Assembly: GCA_023439125.1 (NCBI GenBank)
Contig: JAEXOU010000015.1
Location: forward strand, 1 to 64,000
Direction: 5' to 3'
Source of the DNA: Bacillota bacterium
GTDB lineage: Bacteria; Bacillota; Clostridia; Lachnospirales; Lachnospiraceae
Length of the DNA stretch: 64,000 nt
A program made the translations under genes and the position numbers. The notes below the pieces were generated by a model. The model did no database searches, had not been told where the DNA came from, and saw only the letters and a program-made list of their open reading frames with translations. Positions 42,749-49,969 of this stretch are shown here, piece by piece (positions within the stretch are counted from its first letter, which is position 1; each line of letters opens with the position of its first letter).

Positions 42749-43219
42749 TTAATCCGTATTTTGTTCTCGATACTGCTTTAATCTCATATCAACTTGCATT
42801 AAAGTACGTATTGTAACATCCAAGTCTTCTTTGCTAATACCTGAAAACAGATCATTCATAAACTCATCTGAAGGTTTGCTGTAACGAGCGCTGAATTCTT
42901 CTGCTTTTTCTGTTAGAACTAGTCGTTGTTTACGCTTATCCTTCTGATCCGCCTCTACCCTTATAAAACCATTTTTCTCTAACTTTCCTACCATCATTTT
43001 TACATTCTGATGGGAAGAATTCATAAGCTCAGATAATTCCTTTAATGTTGGTGGTTCTTTAAAAAGTTGGATACAAATAGTAACAAAACACTGTTTCCAA
43101 CTCATTTCCTCGAAAAATGTATCCCCCACTGTCTGTAAATTATTCATCATTGCATTTAAAAGGCCAATTAAGAAATAAGATTGATCCATATCTGCAATTT
43201 CAAAGCTTCTGTAGTCCAT
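42749..43219 (-). CDS. MarR family transcriptional regulator
   Basis: The 156-residue protein has the MarR winged helix: TLKELSELMNSSHQNVKMMVGKLE (about 59-82, recognition helix SHQNVKMMV) and the wing DQKDKRKQRLVLT. The ATG at 43219 is preceded by GGAGAT; an ATG at 43237 would push the site inside the gene. It follows the flavodoxin-like gene by 23 bases and both are under the promoter with phased palindromes (43710-43752), so it is probably an autorepressor. Signals could be oxidants or phenolics, as in the family. Confidence 0.86.
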   Translation of the reverse strand: MDYRSFEIADMDQSYFLIGLLNAMMNNLQTVGDTFFEEMSWKQCFVTICIQLFKEPPTLKELSELMNSSHQNVKMMVGKLEKNGFIRVEADQKDKRKQRLVLTEKAEEFSARYSKPSDEFMNDLFSGISKEDLDVTIRTLMQVDMRLKQYREQNTD

Positions 43220-43242
43220 CGATATCTCCTCTCTCAATCAAT

Positions 43243-43686
43243 TTACTGTATGTTCTTCACAAGTTCAACCAATGGCAACGTTGCTTCCCTACTTGTGCAA
43301 TCATCTGCTTCTAACGGCTTTTTTGTTGCTATTCTTACTATTGCTTTTAGAAAAAAGTTCAATTTCTTTGGATTCATTCCTCCAACGAAATAAAAAGTTG
43401 GTATATCGTCCACATGATTAACTTCCTTAACTTTTTCAGCATAACCGTCTTCTCTCGTAAATCCAACTCCGAAAGCAACGATTTTTTTCGGGTTCAGCTT
43501 TCTTATCTTATCCAAACCATTGATCATTCCTCCCATAAGCCATCCTCCGTGAATCACTAAATCGTAATCTGTAATATTACTTATGTCTTTATCGCGTACT
43601 GCATTGCATCCAAGTTCCTCAGCGATCCACTCTGCATACTTTTTTGTAAAACCTGTTTTACTATTGTAGGTAACTACTCTCTTCAT
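43243..43686 (-). CDS. Flavodoxin-domain protein
   Basis: The product is 147 residues. Three successive ATGs follow AAAGGAGA; I take the third (43686) because spacing is 7 bases. The FMN-phosphate loop is YNSKTGFTKKYAEWIAEELG (about 6-25), and VIHGGWLMGGMING is the second flavin loop. The family includes short-chain flavodoxins and HemG-like oxidases. It is first in a two-gene operon with a MarR regulator. A role in redox stress is inferred from that pairing. Confidence 0.83.
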   Translation of the reverse strand: MKRVVTYNSKTGFTKKYAEWIAEELGCNAVRDKDISNITDYDLVIHGGWLMGGMINGLDKIRKLNPKKIVAFGVGFTREDGYAEKVKEVNHVDDIPTFYFVGGMNPKKLNFFLKAIVRIATKKPLEADDCTSREATLPLVELVKNIQ

Positions 43687-43709
43687 CATCATTCTCCTTT
43701 CAAATATAT

Positions 43710-43752
43710 GTAACATATTACTTATACTAGTAACATGTTACCCAATTGTCAA
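43710..43752 (-). promoter_or_regulatory. Promoter with two phased MarR-type palindromic operators
   Basis: On the minus strand TTGACA (43747-43752) and TAGTAT (43724-43729) have a 17-base spacer. A perfect palindrome GTAACATGTTAC (43730-43741) lies in the spacer. A near-identical GTAACATATTAC (43710-43721) lies just downstream of the -10, with starts exactly 20 bases apart, two helical turns. Binding would block polymerase, fitting autorepression by the MarR protein. Confidence 0.88.
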
Positions 43753-43871
43753 GTATTGGTATAAATTCTAATGTATTTATAATATAAGTAACTTATCAAG
43801 CATGATATTGTGCTCCTTAATATCGTGTTGCACCATTCTAATATACGAAGGTATTGTTATTTGTATCCACT

Positions 43872-44019
43872 GTTCACGTATAGGAAGGTAGGGCAAGTTA
43901 GTTCCTAAATTCACGCACAAGTAAATAGGGCAAGTAATATCTTCTATTCACACACATGGAGGTAGAGAAAGTTGTATCTTCTATTCACACACATGAAGGT
44001 AGGGCACGTTATATCCCTA
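43872..44019. repeat. Four tandem 37-bp direct repeats
   Basis: Units start at 43872, 43909, 43946 and 43983; each is 37 bp. All share a TTCAC start and a GGTAG-like centre followed by GGCAAGTT or close variants. Copies 3 and 4 are nearly identical in the first 20 bases (ATTCACACACATG-AGGTAG). No spacers lie between units. They are in the 400-base gap between the flavodoxin promoter and the DUF3795 gene terminator. Confidence 0.85.
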
Positions 44020-44036
44020 GAAAGGATTATAAAGAA

Positions 44037-44074
44037 GGCACATATATCTAATATTTCTACTAAATATATGCGCC
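44037..44074 (-). terminator. Terminator downstream of the DUF3795 gene
   Basis: GGCACATATAT and ATATATGCGCC pair with one A-C mismatch around a 16-base loop, 14 bases after the minus-strand stop codon at 44088. The T-rich TTCTTTAT follows on the minus strand. Confidence 0.55.
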
Positions 44075-44087
44075 TCATGTAATTTTT

Positions 44088-44369
44088 CTATTTTGTTCCT
44101 TTCGCTTCGTCATACCAACGCTTGCATTGCTCAATTCTGGCACCATGTGGCGTATCTCCATGCTCTAGATGACAGGAATACTGAATCAGAAGTTCACAAG
44201 GGATATCGAAGCATTCACCGCAATGTACGATACCTTTATTCTGGCAGCATATTGCAATAGGACATTCTCCATGAAAGGGATGACCGTTCGTTTCTATACA
44301 ACCACCGCAACCATAGCTTTCTTTATACTCACAATCAGTGCAATGAAGACCACATCTTGAGTCAACCAT
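44088..44369 (-). CDS. DUF3795 Cys-rich protein (short)
   Basis: The 93-residue protein has 13 Cys, in the DUF3795 arrangement: CGLHCTDCEYKESYGCGGC (about 6-24), ETNGHPF, then CPIAICC, HCGECFDIPC and a late C. The repeated CxxC blocks suggest one or two metal sites. Activity unknown. It lies 6 bases after a longer DUF3795 gene, so the pair is one transcript, probably a duplication. Confidence 0.82.
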   Translation of the reverse strand: MVDSRCGLHCTDCEYKESYGCGGCIETNGHPFHGECPIAICCQNKGIVHCGECFDIPCELLIQYSCHLEHGDTPHGARIEQCKRWYDEAKGTK

Positions 44370-44375
44370 TATGTA

Positions 44376-44834
44376 TTACCTCCGTTTCTTAAAAACTATA
44401 ATCTCAGCATCAGATCCATTATCACTGTATTCAGCTACTAAAAGAAAATTTTCATCTGCTGTAAGACCATAACACCTAGTACTGTTCTTTTTACTAATCT
44501 GATTTCCGAGATATATCCTATTGTCGTCCCAAAGCTGAATTACTTGTCCACTAGGCAAAGTATACTGTAAATTTATGTACTTACCACGGAGAGCGTTTAA
44601 ATCTGTAACTTCTTCCATATCTTCAATACCAAGTGCGTTAAACTCTGCAACTAACTGTTCTTTCATCTTACAGTAAGCCTCTAAAGGTTTACCACAGATA
44701 TCACAGCCATTATCATTGTAACATGCTGCAATCATACAAGAGCCCCCAAATGGATGCCCATTTGTTTCTGTGCAACCAGAACAACTTTCTCTTGATGGGC
44801 ATTCATCGCAATCGATTCCACATATCGTCTTCAT
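44376..44834 (-). CDS. DUF3795 Cys-rich protein with extra C-terminal domain
   Basis: The product has 152 residues from the ATG at 44834 (GGAGGAAAAGG upstream). The N-terminal half (about 1-60) has the same Cys pattern as its neighbour: CGIDCDECPSRESCSGC, ETNGHPFGG, CMIAACYNDNGCDICG. The C-terminal half (about 75-152) is a small beta domain with LQYTLPSGQVIQLWDDNRIYLGN, which the short paralogue lacks. No function is known. ETNGHPF shared by both proteins supports recent duplication. Confidence 0.82.
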   Translation of the reverse strand: MKTICGIDCDECPSRESCSGCTETNGHPFGGSCMIAACYNDNGCDICGKPLEAYCKMKEQLVAEFNALGIEDMEEVTDLNALRGKYINLQYTLPSGQVIQLWDDNRIYLGNQISKKNSTRCYGLTADENFLLVAEYSDNGSDAEIIVFKKRR

Positions 44835-44910
44835 CCTTTTCCTCCGAATATTCATAAACTCTGATTCCTATTTTTCATTAATATATCAATTCAAACACGA
44901 CAACTGTATG

Positions 44911-45813
44911 TCATGTTTTATATAAATTTTGAATCGAAGTTAATTCTTCCTTCATTCGGTTAACCATCTCTGGTGGCCCAAGAACTTTCACCTTATTTCC
45001 AAAACTTAGAAACCACTCCACCGCATAATTCATATCTGTAAACGCCCACTCGGTATATAACTTACCGTCATCCTGCTCAACAAAGGATTCATGACCATAT
45101 TCTTCTACCAATTTATACTGTACAGATGCATCATAAATAGCAGTGATCACATAGTCTTCGGTCGTATAAGGTCCAAACTGCTTTTTCTCCTCTGGAATAA
45201 CTCTGATTATAAATATCTCATCTGTAATCTGAAGATTCCACATACGGCGAAGTTTATACATACGGAAATCTTCCCTTACTTTACAGAAGCCAAAAACATA
45301 CCAATCGGTCCATTTAAATACAAGCAAATATGGTTCAATCACCTTGTCTGCTTCCCCTTTGTTATAACAATAGTGAAATGAAATGCACTTTGATTCCTTT
45401 ATCGCAAGCTTAATCTGATCTAGTTTAGGTACTAGGTCATCCTTGTAGTAAGAAGAAAGGTCGATTATGATATTGTCAGCTAACTTAACAGCTTGGCTAC
45501 CTCCTATCTTTTGTGCAAGCTTTTGAGCAGTCGCAGAATATGAAACACTATCTAGGCTCTTTAGTCCCGTAAAAATCGCTGCCAACTCCTGCTCCGTGAA
45601 CACGGTTGTATCAAGTGAGAATCCCTCCATAATTGAAATACCACCATTGGCACCTTGGGTTGTAACAATTGGGATGCCTGCCTTGCATATATCCTCGATA
45701 TCTCTATTAATGGTACGACGAGAAACCTCGAATTTTTCAGCGAGGTAAGGGGCTGTAACGGTCTTTTTCTGTTGTAAAGTTGCTATTATCCCAATGAGAC
45801 GATCAATTTTCAT
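44911..45813 (-). CDS. WYL-domain transcriptional regulator (YafY-like)
   Basis: The 300-residue protein has an N-terminal HTH_11 helix-turn-helix (APYLAEKFEVSRRTINRDIE, residues about 22-41) and a WYL domain (about 135-300: ISFHYCYNKGEADKVIEPYLLVFKWTDWYVFGFC contains the core strands). WYL regulators bind nucleic acid or nucleotide ligands and often govern DNA repair, defence or stress genes. No defence system lies next to it, and the adjacent DUF3795 genes are the only candidates for regulation. Confidence 0.88.
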   Translation of the reverse strand: MKIDRLIGIIATLQQKKTVTAPYLAEKFEVSRRTINRDIEDICKAGIPIVTTQGANGGISIMEGFSLDTTVFTEQELAAIFTGLKSLDSVSYSATAQKLAQKIGGSQAVKLADNIIIDLSSYYKDDLVPKLDQIKLAIKESKCISFHYCYNKGEADKVIEPYLLVFKWTDWYVFGFCKVREDFRMYKLRRMWNLQITDEIFIIRVIPEEKKQFGPYTTEDYVITAIYDASVQYKLVEEYGHESFVEQDDGKLYTEWAFTDMNYAVEWFLSFGNKVKVLGPPEMVNRMKEELTSIQNLYKT

Positions 45814-45861
45814 AACGGTTCACCTTTGATTCGATTACATTTGTCGACCAAAAAATCTTTC

Positions 45862-46986
45862 CTAGTTTGTATCATTTATATTCATACACAACTTATAATA
45901 CTCCTTTAGTTCTTGTACTCTTTCTGTCTCTTTTGCAAATTGTGTATTTAAATATGAATTGTTACGCTTGAACATAAACTCTGCATTTTCTCTAATTCGA
46001 ATAACACGATCTATTTCTTTCAAAACCTCTTCACAAGACTGGTCATTTCCCATCAAATTCTTCATTACCTCAACCCGCAACCTGTTATATGAGATATATC
46101 CATTCCATAACACATTATCTTTTGCAATTTCCTGTGCCTTTTCAAAACACATTTCTGCTCTGTCAATCAAGCATGTAAAATGCTTTAATTGTTCTTCTGT
46201 GTAATCATGTTCTCTAATTTTAGTCATGTGTTCTGCACTAAACTCACTATTGTCATCTCCGCAAGCCTTTAAGATATCTGCTGCTTTCCTTCGATAATCC
46301 AAACCCAAATAATCAAAATAAATGATTCTCGATATAGGGTTCTTCAACATATCTCCCCTAATATTCTCAAGTTTAGAAAACTGCGACGATATACCTTCAC
46401 TCTTAATCTTCTGATAATCAAAAACATATTTAATTAATTTAATATTTTCATTCAATAAATAGTTAATGCCATTGCTTAATTTGTCATACCTTGACTTTTC
46501 TTTGTCTATAATTTTTATCATTGCTTCACATTGTTGCTTAACCGTTGGTTCTTTTAAATCCACATAAGCAAACCAGATAATATAATCAATAAGCTTCTGC
46601 AAATCATCTGCATAGTTCATACAAGACTCTGACTTTTTCGTGGGCATAACAATTGAAAACAACTTTTTGGTGAACTCAACCCTATTGCTCGCATTTTCAA
46701 ACTGATCTACTGCCTCTTCATAAGCAATGGAATAGTTTTCATTCTCTAAAACATTACCTTCCATTGCCGTTATACTGTTTACTGAATCAATACAAAAATA
46801 TGTAATCATAGAAAAAATGAAGGCAATAAATGAAATGAAAAACGAAGTAAATAAAATAATATTCTCTGTTAATGAGAATACCAATGATGGTACCTCTGGG
46901 TCTAATACTGCAAGCGTTAACAACACACCCAATCCAAACGTTATAATACTTATGAATACAGCTAAAACCTTTGATTTACTCTTCAT
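45862..46986 (-). CDS. Two-TM protein with large helical cytoplasmic domain, function unknown
   Basis: The 374-residue protein has two N-terminal membrane segments (about 8-27 and 41-65) joined by a short extracytoplasmic loop. The rest is almost wholly helical, with TPR-like spacing around residues 275-345 (RAEMCFEKAQEIAKDNVLWNG). I do not recognise a family. The C-terminal part may be a protein-interaction solenoid. AGGAGG stands upstream of the ATG, so it is well translated. Confidence 0.65.
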   Translation of the reverse strand: MKSKSKVLAVFISIITFGLGVLLTLAVLDPEVPSLVFSLTENIILFTSFFISFIAFIFSMITYFCIDSVNSITAMEGNVLENENYSIAYEEAVDQFENASNRVEFTKKLFSIVMPTKKSESCMNYADDLQKLIDYIIWFAYVDLKEPTVKQQCEAMIKIIDKEKSRYDKLSNGINYLLNENIKLIKYVFDYQKIKSEGISSQFSKLENIRGDMLKNPISRIIYFDYLGLDYRRKAADILKACGDDNSEFSAEHMTKIREHDYTEEQLKHFTCLIDRAEMCFEKAQEIAKDNVLWNGYISYNRLRVEVMKNLMGNDQSCEEVLKEIDRVIRIRENAEFMFKRNNSYLNTQFAKETERVQELKEYYKLCMNINDTN

Positions 46987-47174
46987 CTGGTCCTCCTTAC
47001 TATTCTTTTAACAAACCCTAGGCACATTATATCATATTTCAGTAACTATCTTTATAATTTTTGCTTATTTCTTTAAGAAGCATATAAATCTTTTCTCAAA
47101 AAAAGAGAATTTACATACAGATAAGACTAGTACTCTGTGGATAAAACTACAGAAACAAGTGTTTTAGTAAAATA

Positions 47175-47202
47175 TGGATATTTTTTCTAACTATGATATA
47201 AT
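47175..47202 (+). promoter_or_regulatory. Likely promoter of the frameshifted membrane-protein gene
   Basis: TATAAT (47197-47202) with a weak TGGATA -35 (47175-47180), 16-base spacer, lies about 60 bases upstream of the ATG at 47264, which has GGGAGGACGTT before it. Confidence 0.45.
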
Positions 47203-47263
47203 AAAGTATGTGTAAGGTTACTTAGCTAAATGAAAACAAGCATCACATTTGAGGGAGGACGTT

Positions 47264-47891
47264 ATGAGGTTTAGAAAAAGGGGGAATAACAGAGAAGTCA
47301 AAGAAAATACTGATAATAATATTACTAATTGTAGTATTTGTAATTGCTGCAAATCTAGTATATTCTAGTAACGTAAAGAAGGACAAAACCGATGGTACTA
47401 GTCCCTCTGGTATACCTAAAGATGAATTGATGGAAACATCACTACAGGCAATTCAAAGTTTTAATGAGAAGAGTAATTTAGGAGCATACCAGTTGTTGGC
47501 TCCAATTCCGAAAGACTTTAATGGCTCCATACATAATATATTGGGTGATGAACGTGATTATGAACTGGGAGAAACCCCAGATTCTTACTATTGTCAACAA
47601 TTTAATGGTATTGAATGTATCACTCATCTTTCCATAAGTACAGACAATTATACATTCTTTGGTACTAAAGTAGGAGATAACGTAGATCCGATAAAAGAAA
47701 TTATACAAAAGGAAGGATATCAACTCATCAGTAGTGATCCTACTGAGCTAGAGTATACCTTAAACTATATTACCTTCTCTTTTAAAATAAATGCAGAACA
47801 AAAGATTGTAGCAATGTCTGTAGGTATCTATAATCCTAATGAATTACAGCGCGATGCCCAAAATTGCCTTCCTTTGGTTTCTCATCTGTAG
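47264..47891 (+). pseudogene. Small anchored protein gene interrupted by a frameshift at an A5G5 tract
   Basis: The ATG at 47264 with a strong GGAGGA site opens MRFRKRG and then runs into a stop in its own frame. One base later, the +1 frame continues as ITEKSKKILIIILLIVVFVI, a basic start and membrane anchor, and stays open to the stop at 47891 (extracellular part of about 165 residues with FNGSIHNILGDERDYELGE). The shift needs only one base fewer in AAAAAGGGGG (47275-47284). The remainder is a globular, otherwise normal sequence. It may be a sequencing error, phase variation or a young pseudogene. No family recognised. Confidence 0.65.
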
Positions 47892-47924
47892 CAATCATAC
47901 CACTATAACTCCAGAAAGTTTATC

Positions 47925-47978
47925 AAAAAATATGACACCGTTACCATCATATATCATTGGTAACAGTGTCATATTTTT
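47925..47978. terminator. Bidirectional terminator
   Basis: AAAAATATGACAC and GTTACC pair with GGTAAC and GTGTCATATTTTT with one mismatch around a 14-base loop, between the convergent genes ending at 47891 and 48018. Both sides have T/A runs. Confidence 0.82.
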
Positions 47979-48017
47979 AACTTTATTGAGGTTGAGTATG
48001 TAACTTAAAAACACAAA

Positions 48018-48764
48018 TCAAAGTATGTAATATGCAACAAAATACCCACCCATAACCTGAAAAATATTTGCACACGTATGAGCAATTATCGGTCCAAGTA
48101 TGCTCTTTGTCTTAATTAACATAATAGACCAAAAAGTTCCCAAGATAAATGTTACACTAAGCTGTACCACATCAATATATATAATTTTAAATGGCATAAT
48201 TTGATATTCTATATGAGCTAACGCAAATAATAATCCCGAAATTATTGCCACTAGCGGGATTTTAACTTTTCCTATACCTACATATCTTATAATAATTGTA
48301 ACTAAAGAGCTTACAATAAATCCACGAAAAAATGGTTCTTCTCCAAAGCCTGCCAGTAAACATTTTGTGACTAGATTCTTTTGCATTCTCAGCTTATCTA
48401 TTACATAGTAATGTGATACATACGCATCAAACTCAGCTATACAATTGAGACCTATTACATAAAATAGAATAACTAGTAATAACCATATAGGAATAAACCA
48501 TCCCAGCATCTTTATTGTTAATTTACCATTTTTACAATTGAACCCCATATCTGTTAACGAGATATGAAAAACAAATCTTCCAATAATGATTGCTATTCCT
48601 GTTTGTAATGAATAGAAAAAAATAGTTAGGATAATTCCTCCGCCCAATGAGTTTCCATCAATATTCCGACCTGATAGTAATGTCATATAATTACTAATAA
48701 CTGGTATGAACAAAGCTGCTACCATAATAAAAACTGTTATCCCCACATTTTTCAAACTTTTCAT
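48018..48764 (-). CDS. CPBP family intramembrane protease (Abi/CAAX-like)
   Basis: The product has 248 residues from the ATG at 48764 (AGGAG upstream). About seven membrane segments. The glutamate pair is in GFGEEPFFRGFIVSS (residues about 139-153, EExxxR), then FALAHIEY with a catalytic His (about 186-193) and GPIIAHTCANIF with the second His near the end. Many such proteases act on prenylated peptides or give bacteriocin immunity. No bacteriocin-type peptide is visible next to it. Confidence 0.83.
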   Translation of the reverse strand: MKSLKNVGITVFIMVAALFIPVISNYMTLLSGRNIDGNSLGGGIILTIFFYSLQTGIAIIIGRFVFHISLTDMGFNCKNGKLTIKMLGWFIPIWLLLVILFYVIGLNCIAEFDAYVSHYYVIDKLRMQKNLVTKCLLAGFGEEPFFRGFIVSSLVTIIIRYVGIGKVKIPLVAIISGLLFALAHIEYQIMPFKIIYIDVVQLSVTFILGTFWSIMLIKTKSILGPIIAHTCANIFQVMGGYFVAYYIL

Positions 48765-49001
48765 ATTCAGCTCCTCCAGTAGTATAATATCTGCCAACCA
48801 TTTATTTTATTTGCTCTATTTTTTTATGGAATAATTTTACTGTAGGATATCATATCATAACATCGTTAGAGATTCAATGTATTCTATTCACCTCTGAAAT
48901 AAAGCCAAATTGAAAGGGGCTGTCGCACTAAATGAGCTCGAGCAAATGACTTTAAATACTTTAAATACTTAATAATAACCTTAAAAAGAGAACTTTACTA
49001 A

Positions 49002-49030
49002 TTGATAAATTTTAACTAATATAGTAATAT
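49002..49030 (+). promoter_or_regulatory. Likely promoter of the VWA two-gene operon
   Basis: TTGATA (49002-49007) and TAATAT (49025-49030) have a 17-base spacer, about 90 bases before the TTG start codon at 49121. The rest of the 356-base gap after the CPBP gene is A/T-rich with a CTTTAAATA direct duplication at 48952-48969 and no other feature I can support. Confidence 0.45.
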
Positions 49031-49120
49031 ATTGTTAAAACGATTTAAGCAAATTCAATTCCAATATTCAATCGAGTTTACCTAACAGTTGCAAAATCCA
49101 TGATACGAGGGGGGTAACGT

Positions 49121-49882
49121 TTGAAAAGAAACGTCTTAATTAAGGTAATTGTAGTAGATGCAGCATTAGCTTGTCTTGCGATTGTAACGTATGGTGTGTT
49201 TGGCTTATCCTTTCGCAACTCGAATACGTTAAAGCAGGCCTTTGCTATCACCTTGGCATTTGCTTATTTGATAATCTTCCTTTGGTTTAATTATAAATAC
49301 TTAATTAAAACGCAATGGAGGGTTTCGGAGATCAACGACAGAAGCAGCCTTTACCAAATTATACATCAATATTATATGGGTGGACAGAGGGTATTTGATA
49401 AGCAAATTTACTTAACTGAGGCGCATATTGATCGGTTTGATAGAGAGAAGGCAACATTGCAAAAAATGTTGTACGAGAATTTTAGAGAAGACAGACAGTT
49501 TACTCCAATGTCAAATCTGATGGAGAATGCAGAAGAAACATTTACTACAACGGTTCATCAGATTATTAAACGTATTTCTATCTTTGATTTTAAAGATTAT
49601 GCCATTTTCTCTAGGTCAAATGAAGATACAGGACTATCACCAGAAAACTTTAAGAAAAAGGATCAACAATTCAAGGAACATATCACTTACGTAACAAATC
49701 TATGTAATAAAAATGAAGAGCTTTTATTGGAGTTAAATAACTTAATTACCGAAATTTCAAGAATTAATGATAGCAATCGCGAGAATAACTTATCCGAGAT
49801 TCAAGATACCGTTAACGCAATGAAACAACTGCATTTTTCAAGCACTGATCAAGTGAACGATTTAACGCAAAAGTATAATTAG
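49121..49882 (+). CDS. Two-TM coiled-coil-like protein, partner of the VWA protein
   Basis: The 253-residue protein starts at TTG with GAGGGGGGTAACG just upstream. Two N-terminal membrane segments (about 9-28 and 40-57) precede a long cytoplasmic helical region with charged heptad-like repeats (about 65-250, for example DREKATLQKMLYENFREDRQ and NEELLLELNNLITEISRIND). No family recognised. It precedes the VWA gene by 87 bases on the same strand with no terminator between, so the two probably form one unit. The layout is like a membrane anchor plus a signalling or assembly rod. Confidence 0.65.
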   Translation: MKRNVLIKVIVVDAALACLAIVTYGVFGLSFRNSNTLKQAFAITLAFAYLIIFLWFNYKYLIKTQWRVSEINDRSSLYQIIHQYYMGGQRVFDKQIYLTEAHIDRFDREKATLQKMLYENFREDRQFTPMSNLMENAEETFTTTVHQIIKRISIFDFKDYAIFSRSNEDTGLSPENFKKKDQQFKEHITYVTNLCNKNEELLLELNNLITEISRINDSNRENNLSEIQDTVNAMKQLHFSSTDQVNDLTQKYN

Positions 49883-49969
49883 GAACTTTTTAATCATAAG
49901 CGTCATAAGATGCTAATGCCATGCCTTACAAAGGCTGTACAGTTATAAAAAAGATGAGGAGTATATAAG

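Noticed and set aside
43872..44019. CRISPR array
   Set aside because: The four 37-bp units are adjacent with no spacers and degenerate, and no cas genes are near. It is a tandem repeat.
46817..47011. Plus-strand frame antisense to the two-TM protein gene
   Set aside because: It is a shadow of the minus-strand gene and has no ribosome binding site.
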